Source of the DNA: Bacteroidales bacterium
GTDB taxonomy: Bacteria > Bacteroidota > Bacteroidia > Bacteroidales > UBA1715
Length of the DNA stretch: 64,000 nucleotides
NCBI GenBank assembly: GCA_017516865.1
Contig: JAFXAU010000009.1
Coordinates: 87,498-151,497, forward strand
Direction of reading: 5' to 3'
Part shown: positions 53,485 through 62,300 of the stretch, one piece after another
How the letters are laid out: every line of letters starts with the position of its first letter
Position numbering within the stretch: position 1 is the first letter of the stretch
Position numbers and translations under genes: made by a program
Notes under the pieces: model-generated
What the model was told of the DNA's origin: nothing
What the model saw: the letters and a program-made list of their open reading frames with translations, nothing else
Database searches by the model: none

Positions 53485-54927
53485 ATGTCTCAAAAAACAG
53501 AAATAAAAGCTTTATTACAAGCTACGGAATTAGATACACAAGTGACCGTAAAAGGTTGGGTGAAAAATTTTAGAGGAAACAGTTACGTGATGTTTGCCGC
53601 AGTGAACGACGGTTCTTCGTTGCAAAATATACAAATAGTATTCGATACGGCGAAATTCAACGAAAACGATTTGAAGAAAATCACCGTTGGATGCTCGTTG
53701 AGCGTGAATGGAACCCTGAAGGCTTCCGAAGGTAAGGGACAACGCGTTGAGGTTGTTGCCGAATCGTTCGAAGTTCTTGGTGCCTGCGACCCCGACAAAT
53801 ATCCTATCCAACCGAAAAAACACTCGTTGGAGTTCCTTCGTGAAAACGCCCACTTGCGTTTCCGTACGAATTTGTTCGGTGCCATTATGCGCGTCCGCCA
53901 CAATATGATTTATGCTATCCATACGTTCTTCACCGAACGAGGATTCTACAACATCCATACGCCGATTATCACGGCTTCTGACTGCGAAGGCGCCGGCGAA
54001 ATGTTCCAAGTCACTACGCTGGATTTGAATAATTTGCCGAAAAACGAAGATGGTACAGTGGATTACAGCGAAGATTTCTTCGGAAAAATGGCGAACCTTA
54101 CTGTTTCTGGACAGTTGGAAGTGGAACTTGCGTGTATGGCGTTGTCGAAGGTGTATACGTTCGGACCGACATTCCGTGCCGAAAACTCCAACACAACCCG
54201 CCACTTGGCAGAATTTTGGATGATAGAACCCGAAATCGCATTCGCCGACATCAACGACGATATGGATATTGCAGAAGAATTCCTTAAATATTTGATTCAA
54301 TATGCGCTCGACCACTGTCGCGAAGATTTGGAATTCTTGCAGGAACGTCTGATTCAGGAAGAAAAATCTAAACCGGAATCGGAACGCACTATGCCGTTGA
54401 TTGAGAAATTGCAATTTGTGCTTGCAAATGATTTCCAAAGACTAACCTATACCGAAGCTATTGAAATCTTAAAGAACTCAAAACCGAACCAGAAAGGTCA
54501 GTTCAAATACAAAATTGAAGGTTTCGGTGCCGATTTGCAAAGCGAACACGAACGCTATTTGGTTGAGAAACACTTCAAAAAACCTGTTATTTTGACTGGC
54601 TATCCGAAGGAAATCAAGGCGTTCTATATGAAACAAAACCCTGATGGAAAAACCGTTGCCGCAATGGACATTTTGTTCCCTGGCATTGGCGAAATTATCG
54701 GTGGTTCGGAACGTGAAGCCGATTTCGATAAGTTGAACAAACGTATCGAAGAACTTCATATTCCAATGAAGGATATGTGGTGGTATTTGGACACCCGTCG
54801 TTTTGGTGCGGTACCTCATTCGGGCTTCGGCCTTGGCTTTGAACGTCTTATGTTGTTTGTGACAGGTATGACGAACATCCGCGACGTGATTCCTTTCCCA
54901 CGCTATCCAAAATCTGCTGAATTTTAA
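53485..54927 (+). CDS. asnS: Asparaginyl-tRNA synthetase
   Basis: Charges tRNA-Asn with asparagine; cytoplasmic class IIb enzyme. The 480-residue product starts with an OB-fold anticodon-binding domain (about 15-115, [20 protein letters not shown]). The catalytic domain follows, with [20 protein letters not shown] (motif 2) and [16 protein letters not shown] (motif 3). The long insertion around residues 270-330 ([20 protein letters not shown]) and the ending [15 protein letters not shown] are typical of bacterial AsnS. Its stop overlaps the start of the SRPBCC gene (TAATG). It is probably transcribed with the DUF2723 gene upstream. Confidence 0.96.
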   Translation: MSQKTEIKALLQATELDTQVTVKGWVKNFRGNSYVMFAAVNDGSSLQNIQIVFDTAKFNENDLKKITVGCSLSVNGTLKASEGKGQRVEVVAESFEVLGACDPDKYPIQPKKHSLEFLRENAHLRFRTNLFGAIMRVRHNMIYAIHTFFTERGFYNIHTPIITASDCEGAGEMFQVTTLDLNNLPKNEDGTVDYSEDFFGKMANLTVSGQLEVELACMALSKVYTFGPTFRAENSNTTRHLAEFWMIEPEIAFADINDDMDIAEEFLKYLIQYALDHCREDLEFLQERLIQEEKSKPESERTMPLIEKLQFVLANDFQRLTYTEAIEILKNSKPNQKGQFKYKIEGFGADLQSEHERYLVEKHFKKPVILTGYPKEIKAFYMKQNPDGKTVAAMDILFPGIGEIIGGSEREADFDKLNKRIEELHIPMKDMWWYLDTRRFGAVPHSGFGLGFERLMLFVTGMTNIRDVIPFPRYPKSAEF

Positions 54928-55364
54928 TGGGAAAAGAATTAGAATACGTAAGCAAAATCACAAAGAACAGTTGCCAAGACCAGCAACTGTTCGATTTTGT
55001 GTCCGATTTCAGAAACCTTGGTACAATGCTTCCCGCCGAAGTAAAAGACAAGGTTTCCGTAACGAGCGAAACCATTACTATTCAGGCAATGCAGGCAATG
55101 AGCCTTACTCTTTCCATTCTCGAAAAAGAGCCCTACAAAACGCTCAAAATTGGTACGGAAGGGAACGATATGTTCAGAATATGGATTCAGCTCAAACAAA
55201 TAGCACCATACGATACACGAATTAGAGTGACGCTTCGTGCCAATGTGCCGCTGATTGCCCGTCCAATGCTTAAAAAGGTGAAGTTACAGGAGTTTGTTGA
55301 TAATCTTGCACTTGCACTCGGGCAGATTCCTGCATACGCATTCAAGGCGGCAAATATGAATTAA
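54927..55364 (+). CDS. SRPBCC-fold protein
   Basis: A 145-residue cytoplasmic protein with the START/SRPBCC helix-grip pattern. There is an N-terminal strand and helix pair (EYVSKITKNSCQDQQLFDFV and the DFRNLGTMLP turn), a central sheet (VSVTSETITIQAMQ, YKTLKIGTEG, MFRIWIQLKQI, TRIRVTLRANV) and a long C-terminal helix (LKKVKLQEFVDNLALALGQI). Members bind hydrophobic ligands; no ligand is implied here. The ATG overlaps the asnS stop by one base, so translation is coupled, and a hairpin terminator follows immediately. Conserved with asnS in Bacteroidota as far as I recall. Confidence 0.75.
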   Translation: MGKELEYVSKITKNSCQDQQLFDFVSDFRNLGTMLPAEVKDKVSVTSETITIQAMQAMSLTLSILEKEPYKTLKIGTEGNDMFRIWIQLKQIAPYDTRIRVTLRANVPLIARPMLKKVKLQEFVDNLALALGQIPAYAFKAANMN

Positions 55365-55366
55365 AA

Positions 55367-55399
55367 AATGTAGTGTCGATAGATTTCGGCACTACATTT
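55367..55399. terminator. Bidirectional terminator between convergent units
   Basis: AAATGTAGTG (55367-55376) pairs with CACTACATTT (55390-55399), with an inner CGA/TCG extension. It lies between the SRPBCC gene and the ammonium transporter gene. Confidence 0.75.
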
Positions 55400-55417
55400 A
55401 AAATCAACTGAATAGGA

Positions 55418-56782
55418 TTATATCTCCAAATTTTTCTCGTCGTATTCGGCAATTTCGCGAAGACGGCCGTAATGTTCGTTGTGCTGGCTACGGTCGAGAC
55501 CGATTTCCTCGCAATCGGCACCCACACGCATCGGAATCATTTTGTTGGTAATCCAATACAATCCATACGATACACCAAATGTATATACGAACACAATTAC
55601 GACTGCAATCAAATGGTTTACAAAGAATTGCAGATGTGTTACGCCTTCCTCGGCAAGTTCGGGTTCGTATTTATAGACAAAAATTCCTGTCAGTAGTGTG
55701 CCTACAATACCGCCCAATCCGTGGGTTGGAAATACGTCGAGTGCATCGTCAACGGCAGTTTTCTTGTTTTTAATGTAGCATGCCATGTTGCAGATAAGTG
55801 TGGTGACAAACGCTATCAGCACGCTTTCCGAAGTGCTTACCCAGCCAGCCGAAGGAGTGATGGCAACCAAGCCCACGACGCCACCGACCGACGCACCCAT
55901 AGCCGACGGTTTTCTGCCACGGATTCCGTCGAAGAACAGCCACGTAAGCATTGCCGTTGCCGCGGCAGTGTTAGTGTTCAAAAATGCTCTTACTGCCACT
56001 TCATTTGCGGCAAGACTTGAACCCGCGTTGAAGCCGAACCAACCAAGCCACAACATCGACGCACCTAAAACTACATACGGAATATTTGCCGGCTGCGATT
56101 CCAAATTACGACGTTTGCCCAAAAACAGCGCACCCACAAGGGCAGCCACACCCGAAGAGGCGTGAACTACTATTCCGCCTGCAAAATCCTTTACGTGCAT
56201 TTGAGCGAACAAGCCGTCAGGATGCCATGTGCAGTGGGCGAGTGGACAATAAATGAACAAACAGAACAATGCCATAAACACCATATAGCCCGAAAAACGT
56301 ACGCGTTCGGCAAACGAGCCCGTGATAAGCGACGGAGTGATGATGGCAAACTTCATCTGGAACAGAGCGTACAGAGCAAGCGGTATCGTCAATCCCAACT
56401 GCGTTGATAGTTTGTCGGTTGCCTGACCGCCCACGTTGTGCATGAAGAAATACGTTGCGGGATTTCCAACCACGCCGGCAACATCGTCGCCAAAGGCAAG
56501 ACTAAATCCGCAGAACACCCAAATCACGCTGATAAGTCCCATTGCCACAATACTTTGCAGAATTGTTGAAATGATGTTTTTCTTGCGAACCATACCTCCG
56601 TAGAACAATGATAGTCCCGGAGTCATCATCAGCACGAAAATTGTGGCCGTCAGAAGCCATGCCACATCGGCAAGATTGATATTGTCGCTCAATGTCCAAA
56701 TCTCTGGTTGCGATGGCACAAAACAGCCAACCACTGTGATTGCCAACAAAATACCCATAAAAACATACCATCTTTTTTCCAT
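55418..56782 (-). CDS. amtB: Ammonium transporter, Amt family
   Basis: A 454-residue inner-membrane channel for ammonium. Eleven helices are expected. The first, around YVFMGILLAITVVGCF, is followed by family motifs MTPGLSLFYGGMVRKKN, TPSLITGSFAERVRF, FAGGIVVHASSGVAALVGA (first pore histidine) and FPTHGLGGIVG (second pore histidine). The C-terminal tail GADCEEIGLDRSQHNEHYG matches the regulatory end that contacts PII proteins. No glnK/PII gene is adjacent, unlike the usual arrangement, so regulation must involve a gene elsewhere. The minus-strand promoter box lies at 56832-56839, with a 49-base leader. Confidence 0.94.
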   Translation of the reverse strand: MEKRWYVFMGILLAITVVGCFVPSQPEIWTLSDNINLADVAWLLTATIFVLMMTPGLSLFYGGMVRKKNIISTILQSIVAMGLISVIWVFCGFSLAFGDDVAGVVGNPATYFFMHNVGGQATDKLSTQLGLTIPLALYALFQMKFAIITPSLITGSFAERVRFSGYMVFMALFCLFIYCPLAHCTWHPDGLFAQMHVKDFAGGIVVHASSGVAALVGALFLGKRRNLESQPANIPYVVLGASMLWLGWFGFNAGSSLAANEVAVRAFLNTNTAAATAMLTWLFFDGIRGRKPSAMGASVGGVVGLVAITPSAGWVSTSESVLIAFVTTLICNMACYIKNKKTAVDDALDVFPTHGLGGIVGTLLTGIFVYKYEPELAEEGVTHLQFFVNHLIAVVIVFVYTFGVSYGLYWITNKMIPMRVGADCEEIGLDRSQHNEHYGRLREIAEYDEKNLEI

Positions 56783-56831
56783 TTCGTAATAATTTACATT
56801 GTTATTCTTACATTCTTTAATTAAAACAATG

Positions 56832-56839
56832 CAAAACTA
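56832..56839 (-). promoter_or_regulatory. Promoter -7 box for amtB
   Basis: TAGTTTTG on the minus strand fits TAnnTTTG, 49 bases upstream of the ATG at 56782. Confidence 0.55.
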
Positions 56840-56960
56840 TAATAAATTAAAATACTAAACAAAAGGATAGTTAGAAAATGTAACTAAATGTATAAAATTA
56901 CGAGAAATTCGTAATCGTTATAGTGGTTTTGGTAAAAAAGTAAAATTTTTATTTCCCCAG

Positions 56961-57069
56961 TTCGGGCGGATTCCCTGTTGGGGCGGATTTGTAATCCGCC
57001 CCCCTTGTTCGGGCGGATTTCCCTTGTTCGGTCGGATTTCCCTTGTTTGGTCGGATTTGTAATCCGACC
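56961..57069. repeat. Palindrome cluster, left block
   Basis: Two complete palindromes, GGGGCGGATT-TGT-AATCCGCCCC (56980-57002) and GGTCGGATT-TGT-AATCCGACC (57049-57069). Between and before them are three half-copies of about 19 bases of the type TTCGGKCGGATTTCCCTTG. The stems differ by paired changes while GGATT-NNN-AATCC is constant. Nothing here codes for protein; with the element that follows it fills most of the 620 bases between amtB and the DUF6266 gene. Confidence 0.85.
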
Positions 57070-57083
57070 GCAACGAATATCAT

Positions 57084-57398
57084 TTTTTTCTGTTACTTTC
57101 TGTCAACATTTGTTCCATTTCTTTCGGCGGCGAAAGAAACGGAACCCAAAGAAAGGCCGCCGACGGACCCGCTCGGCTAAAAATCAATGTCGTTCACTAA
57201 AGGCGTTGAAGTGCCACGCTGTCGTTAGACAACCCGTAGCGTACCAAGGCACCAACGCCTTTTTAACGCTCTCTCCATTGATTTTTTTCACGCCGCCCGG
57301 CTCAGTCGGACTGTCGTGCTGACCAATGTTTTTGATTAGTGGAACAAAGGCGACTGGATTACAAATCCAGTCGAACAGACTGTAGACAGAAAGTAACA
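57084..57398. mobile_element. MITE-like element with 14-bp terminal inverted repeats
   Basis: TGTTACTTTCTGTC (57091-57104) is repeated perfectly in inverse at 57385-57398. The 8-base word AATATCAT lies directly outside the right end (57399-57406) and at 57076-57083 on the left, seven T-rich bases from the repeat, as a target-site duplication would. Inside are a 9-bp hairpin with GCGG loop (57118-57139), the nested palindrome at 57178-57287 and one short palindrome of the GGATT family (57351-57373). No transposase is encoded, so it would be non-autonomous. It ends right at the DUF6266 stop codon. Confidence 0.6.
57178..57287. repeat. Nested palindrome at the centre of the MITE-like element
   Basis: The outer arms AAAAATCAATG and CATTGATTTTT enclose AAAGGCGTTG-AA-GTGCC (57199-57215), which pairs with GGCAC-C-AACGCCTTT (57248-57262). 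Inside that, ACGCT pairs with AGCGT and TGTC with GACA. A TTTTT run follows the middle stem on the plus strand. The whole could extrude as a cruciform or fold as RNA of about 110 bases. Confidence 0.65.
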
Positions 57399-57402
57399 AA
57401 TA

Positions 57403-58053
57403 TCATCCTACGATGACTTCTCCTAACCAGCGGCTATTGCTCACAGTGTCGTAGTCGGGCGATGCGAATGCAATGTACGCCTGGCATTGGTCGCCGTTTT
57501 TCCAGTGACGCGGACGGGCAACGGGTATTCCGCCGTCTTCGCGGTGAATGCCTTCGGAAACATACAGCGTGTCCTGCTGGGTTACGTTATACATCAGCAG
57601 CAGGGCGTTGTCGTTGTTGCGTGCCTCGGCCTTGCCGGCATTGTTTGTCCACGAAAAATGAAATGAATCGCTTACCTCGTCGTACACCGCACGGGCATCG
57701 TCTACATTGGTGAGCGTGCCGAGCGAGAAACTGAGCAGTTCCCAGTTCACAGTCACGTTTTCGGCAGTGGTGCCGGTGATGCAGGCGCGTATGTTGTGAC
57801 GCATTGCCGCGTTACGGCAGGTCATTTGCACCGCATACTTCCTGAAGCCGATGTTGATGAGCGGCGTCATTGGTCTGAGCGTCTGCATTATGAGTTTGAA
57901 CTTGGCACGCTGAAGCTGCTGTGCCTCGGTGTTCGGGTTGTGGACGCTTATGGGCAGTCCGCGCATATACGATATGCCTTTCCACGTGCTACCTACCACC
58001 GTTCCTGTTTTTCCTTTGAATCCTCCGAGGATTCCTTGTTTGATTACTCCCAT
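57403..58053 (-). CDS. DUF6266 family protein
   Basis: A 216-residue protein of unknown function. Its opening MGVIKQGILGGFKGKTGTVV followed by GSTWKGISYMRGLP is the hallmark of DUF6266, a Bacteroidota family often found as solitary accessory genes. Remaining sequence is beta-rich (VNWELLSFSLGTL, FHFSWTNNAGKAEARNND, QCQAYIAFASPDYD) and ends WLGEVIVG. No signal peptide or membrane helix. The start is ATG 58053; the frame is open to 58095 without family sequence. The gene is visibly richer in G+C than its neighbours and lies between palindrome clusters, with its stop codon inside the flank of a MITE-like element, suggesting acquisition by transfer. Transcribed divergently from a small HTH gene. 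Confidence 0.75.
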   Translation of the reverse strand: MGVIKQGILGGFKGKTGTVVGSTWKGISYMRGLPISVHNPNTEAQQLQRAKFKLIMQTLRPMTPLINIGFRKYAVQMTCRNAAMRHNIRACITGTTAENVTVNWELLSFSLGTLTNVDDARAVYDEVSDSFHFSWTNNAGKAEARNNDNALLLMYNVTQQDTLYVSEGIHREDGGIPVARPRHWKNGDQCQAYIAFASPDYDTVSNSRWLGEVIVG

Positions 58054-58093
58054 TTTTAAAAAATTTAAGGTTATGTAAAAATTTAATTTCTCC

Positions 58094-58133
58094 ACACAAA
58101 AGGCAGTCGGCTGTGAGCGTCGGCTTTTTGTGT
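58094..58133 (-). promoter_or_regulatory. Leader hairpin of the DUF6266 gene
   Basis: ACACAAAA (58094-58101) pairs with TTTTGTGT (58126-58133). The loop contains two direct GTCGGCT copies. It lies between the promoter box at 58142 and the ATG, so it would form in the mRNA leader. Confidence 0.4.
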
Positions 58134-58141
58134 TTCGGAGG

Positions 58142-58149
58142 CAAAACTA
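58142..58149 (-). promoter_or_regulatory. Promoter -7 box for the DUF6266 gene
   Basis: TAGTTTTG on the minus strand fits TAnnTTTG. The phased GTCCA repeats start 29 bases upstream of it, at the -33 region and beyond. Confidence 0.5.
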
Positions 58150-58178
58150 TGTCGTTTCTCCGTTCCGCCAATGCGTTT

Positions 58179-58241
58179 GTCCAATAAAGTCCACTTTGTC
58201 CACATTTGTCCACTTATGTCCACTTGTGTCCACTTTGTCCA
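58179..58241. repeat. Seven helically phased GTCCA repeats between divergent genes
   Basis: GTCCA begins at 58179, 58189, 58198, 58208, 58218, 58228 and 58237, a spacing of 9 or 10 bases throughout. The five internal copies extend to GTCCACTT or GTCCACAT. Every copy therefore faces the same side of the helix. The array lies just upstream of the DUF6266 promoter and in the region separating it from the HTH gene, as expected for a cooperative operator. Confidence 0.75.
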
Positions 58242-58345
58242 ATTACGGCTGTAACGTGCTCATAATCAGTGGTGGCTATATGGCGAAGGGTGGTTTTCGC
58301 CGTACCAAAGCCGTAATTCGTCCGAGTCTGCTCCCCAATTTTGAG

Positions 58346-58378
58346 GACTTGAGTAAGACTTGAGTAAGACTTGGGTCG
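58346..58378 (+). repeat. Three 11-bp tandem repeats
   Basis: GACTTGAGTAA at 58346 and 58357, then a degenerate GACTTGGGTCG at 58368. They lie between the GTCCA array and the promoter of the HTH gene. The rest of 58096-58557 contains no gene. Confidence 0.7.
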
Positions 58379-58487
58379 GAGGAGAGTCGGACAAGGTACG
58401 TAGAATGTCTTGCTCGGACCCCGTCCCACAGCGACGGCAAAAAACCTTTTTTTTCGCATCAGCAGTGGGTTTCAGAAGATTTTATTA

Positions 58488-58495
58488 TATATTTG
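58488..58495 (+). promoter_or_regulatory. Promoter -7 box for the small HTH gene
   Basis: TATATTTG fits TAnnTTTG, 62 bases upstream of the ATG at 58558. Confidence 0.55.
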
Positions 58496-58557
58496 CAGTA
58501 TAAAACTACTTCGCCGTTGTCTGCAAACAGATATACGGCGACCTAAAACATACTTGC

Positions 58558-58836
58558 ATGATTGACGACAAGATCGTTTCGCCCGAAAGCGGCGAATTAT
58601 TTCTTTACTTAGTAACAGCTTCGTGGTTGGCACAGAAGATGAACATTTCGTCCCGCACGCTCAAACGCTGGGTGGCAAACGGCGAAGTGCCGCTGTACAC
58701 CTATAAATTCAGCGGCCGCCACTACTACGACCGTAAACAGGCTCAGGATTTTGTAGCACATTGGAGAACCCACGGCCAGACCAGACGCATACAGGGGGAA
58801 TGCTACAGCGAACGGCTCAAATCCTTAGGTTCATAG
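58558..58836 (+). CDS. Small helix-turn-helix protein (excisionase/MerR-like)
   Basis: A 92-residue protein. Residues about 18-65 (LVTASWLAQKMNISSRTLKR, WVANGEVPLYTYKFSGRHYY) have the helix-turn-helix plus wing pattern of the HTH_17 excisionase-like family, and the C-terminus is basic (HGQTRRIQGE). In Bacteroidota such proteins accompany mobile elements as excision factors or act as small repressors. It is divergent from the DUF6266 gene across an intergenic region with phased GTCCA repeats, which makes it the obvious candidate to bind them. That link is inference. No integrase is visible. It is flanked downstream by the palindrome cluster. Confidence 0.7.
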   Translation: MIDDKIVSPESGELFLYLVTASWLAQKMNISSRTLKRWVANGEVPLYTYKFSGRHYYDRKQAQDFVAHWRTHGQTRRIQGECYSERLKSLGS

Positions 58837-58849
58837 GGACTGGGTTGTT

Positions 58850-59104
58850 CGGTCGGATTTGTAATCCGACCGCCAGCCGAACTGGGGAACTGGTTCATAG
58901 CGGCTGGATTGCAAATCCAGCCGAACTGGAGAACTGACGTTTAAGTGTTCGGTCGGATTTGCAATCCGACCGCAACGAATACCAGCATTTTCAATGCGAG
59001 AAAACAACAAGCAGCAAATAAACACAATTCCAAAATGCGGAACGTTGTTTATGTGACGGATTACAAATCCTTATATTCATAGCTGCTGGATTGCAAATCC
59101 AACC
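58850..59104. repeat. Palindrome cluster, right block
   Basis: Five copies with the GGATT-NNN-AATCC core. They are CGGTCGGATT/AATCCGACCG (58850-58872), CGGCTGGATT/AATCCAGCCG (58901-58923), CGGTCGGATT/AATCCGACCG (58950-58972), a short GGATT/AATCC (59058-59070) and an imperfect GCTGGATT copy (59085-59104). Loops are TGT, GCA, TGC, ACA and GCA. The copy at 58950 and its flank CGCAACGAATA repeat the left-block copy at 57049 over about 35 bases with two differences. No gene lies between 58837 and 59353. Confidence 0.85.
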
Positions 59105-59216
59105 GAACTGGATTCAAAACCGTATAACACACCATACGTTTACTTCTGTTGCAGAGGAAAGGCAAAATCCCCCAAAATACGAATCTTTTCTTTGAATTTC
59201 AACGAGTTTCAATGCT

Positions 59217-59239
59217 CAAAGTGTAGAAAATACACTTTG
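59217..59239. promoter_or_regulatory. Hairpin upstream of the dockerin-like gene
   Basis: CAAAGTGTA (59217-59225) pairs with TACACTTTG (59231-59239) around GAAAA. It lies 68 bases before the promoter box at 59307 and could be an operator or a terminator remnant. Confidence 0.4.
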
Positions 59240-59306
59240 AAATAATATAAGAAAATATTTTTAAAAATCAAATAGAAAAACAAAGAACAATAAAAATAGT
59301 TTACCA

Positions 59307-59314
59307 TATTTTTG
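59307..59314 (+). promoter_or_regulatory. Promoter -7 box for the dockerin-like gene
   Basis: TATTTTTG fits TAnnTTTG, 39 bases upstream of the ATG at 59354. Confidence 0.6.
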
Positions 59315-59353
59315 TAATCGTGATAATATTCTTTAAAATTAAAATAAAACTAT

Positions 59354-62300
59354 ATGAAACTCAAACATTTATTCTTAACATTTAGTTTTGTAGTTGGAGT
59401 CTTTAGTGTTTGCTTTGCTCAGCAACAACAAACGGCATTGAATGTCACAACTACCAGTACATCAGATACATTAGATTTTGCGGGACGAGAGCAAGCCCAT
59501 TTTACGACTGATATTATCAATACAACACCCAATGGACTGTTTATTGATAATATGCAACTGCAAATACCCGATGGATTCGAGTTGTTTTCGTTAGAATTGA
59601 AGAAGAACGGAGTAATTTTGGTGAGAGATTCAACTTCAATGTACTTGAATGATACATTGCAATCTTCAGAGGCTTATACATTGGATTATGATATACGGTT
59701 GAGTTGTAATGCTATTCCAACAAATATTTCAAATCAGTTCTCAATACTTCATTCGAATAATCTTCAAATAAATTATGCAAAGCAAGATTCAATTTGTCAT
59801 GATAATTTTCCGACAAATAGTTATAGATTTCTAATTCCCAATTTGTACATGACAGTTGGGAAATCAACTGTCAATACAAATTATAATATTAAAGAAATAC
59901 AATGGCAAACCCCTATCATTGATACGATATCAATAAGAAATACGATTGGAGCAGGTTCAATCTCCAATTTGCGTGTGTCGATGTTACTTATGCAAAATAT
60001 TGATGCGTTTTCCGAGATAAAGTTTAAAATCGCAAGCCAAGAATATGAACCCACATATGCAAGTGGGATGTATAGTATAGATCTTACGTCTTCCGATTTT
60101 CGAAATGCTGGATTAGAGGATTCATTTGATGGTGGAGAAGATTTGAAAATCTTAGTTTTTTTCAAGCCAACAAAGTTCTATTTACAAACTCAAGTGAAAT
60201 ACATTGCAAAAGTACAGAATGGATTTGAAAATTGTAATGAGCAAACAAACGCTTCTGCTATCTGTGATTATCAATGTGTGAACCCTAATGTTATACTGCA
60301 TGCAGAAGCAGAAGTACAGCAAAAGGCTAATTATTGTGGAGAGGAGTTTATATGTAATGTAACAGTTTCAAATATATCAGAGAATATATTAACAAACACG
60401 TTAAAAAATGCAAGACTTAGATTTGGAAATTCTGGATACCAAATCACCTCTGTTGAATATAATGGTACTGAAATGAAAGAGCTTTCTCCTAGAATTTATC
60501 GACTTCCGATAACAGATATCGATGGTGATAGTATACCAGACTTGCTTCCTCAAGAAAGTTTTACATTTCAAGTAAAAGCAATAATTCCTACTCCAACAGA
60601 TAATGTAAATATATCAATTTACCTAATAGGAGAAACTATTGATGGCACGTACCAAGAAGTAGGTGACATATTTTCGAGTAGTCTTACAAAAAGGCAGTTC
60701 TCACTATTGTCTCCAACGGATAGTAGAAGCGGAGATACTGCAACATATCATATTGATGTAGACTTAAATGCACAAAGATATTTTGAGACAAACGGTTTTA
60801 TTGATGCAGAGTACATTAGTTTAATGTATAATGATAGCATAATAAAAGTTGATAATCAAAGAAGAATTGGATATAATAAAGATATTGATATTATTGCATC
60901 ATGTGACAAGCCACAATTGTTTAAGTTGGCTGTAAAAACTAACGAATGTGATGTGTTATATATCGTTGATAGTATAGTTGGTAACACCGTTGTAGAATGT
61001 CCCGATACATTATTTAATTCATCTTGCATTTATGTGCATACAACAGAAGTATTACCTATAACACCTCAGAAAATAAACACTTGTGAAACTTTTTCAATAG
61101 ATGCAGTAGGCGAACTTTCCTACTTAAGCAATGACACGTGTTCCCATCCACAAAGAATTATTGCACGAGTTTATGATTTAGATGGACAATTGAAATTTGA
61201 ATCTGTAGCATGTTCGGTTTCTGTTAATGGATCTTCGTATTCTTTACAAAAAATAAGTGAAAACACAGTAAATAATGGGATTGTGTGGGCTTCTGAACTG
61301 CTGTCGTTTCCTTATGCAGAATCATTAAATCTTGTTCCATTGCAATTAACAGCAGAGGTATTTATTAAAGGTGACCACTCACTTCCTAATGTAAGCAACT
61401 GCAATATTCGTGTGGAATTTGCCATTGAAGATGACGAGAATAGAATTCATAATGCAAATAGTAAAGGTTCTATATTGTTGGTCTATGACCCTCAATTTCG
61501 TGATAATTCCTCTACGCAGTTTCCGTTTGAAGTAGAAAGTCCAATACATATAGCCTTGACTACAACTCCTGCCGCTTCTTCTGTAAAAGAACACCCTATT
61601 CATTTACTACACGTTGAACTTCCTGCTGTTGACGGATTTTATTATACGACTCCATCGGAAGTTGGACAATCTTATGAAGTAGATTTAGATTCGGTTGGTT
61701 ATAGTATAGACTCCTCTTCTTCTACAATTTGGGGCCGTTTCTTCCCCAATGTACATGCACTCTGTGCCACAGACGGTAGGCCATATAACGATAGTTTACA
61801 TGGTACATATACATATAGTGACTATTATGCTTCGTGTGATGAAAATGAGACATTTAGCCATGATTTTTTCTATATGCACCCAATAAATGCCCCTGTTATA
61901 GAAATGGATTCATCTATGGAGCAAGGACTTACTACATACACTACATGGAATGTGTTTGTAAAAAACACAGGGAATGCTAAGGCTCCCAATGTAACATTGC
62001 GAATAAAACCTAGTGAAAATAATGTAACTGATTTGAATATTGCATTTATTACAGTGAATGATACGGTGATTTCAAGGCCAAAATATCAAAAGAGAGGGAA
62101 TGTTGCATACATAAATATAGGTGATATTTCTAAAAACCAAAACGACATAGTTAAAGTTACTGTAACTATGAGTGGCTGTGTAGATGAAGGAATAAGTTAT
62201 TTAGATGTAACAGCCATTTGGAGTTGTGAAGATATTATGACTACAGATAATATTCCTGAGGAGTTTGAACTGAGGAACTGTAATAATTTCTCAACCCGAT

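Noticed and set aside
53530..54438. 302-codon minus-strand frame inside asnS
   Set aside because: Complementary shadow of a strongly biased coding sequence; asnS motifs are intact on the plus strand.
56978..57322. 114-codon plus-strand frame across the MITE-like element
   Set aside because: The translation is low-complexity Arg/Lys sequence from palindromes; no start context or conserved motif.
58179..58241. CRISPR or simple microsatellite
   Set aside because: Units are about 10 bp with no spacers, and the extensions vary while phase is kept; an operator array fits better.
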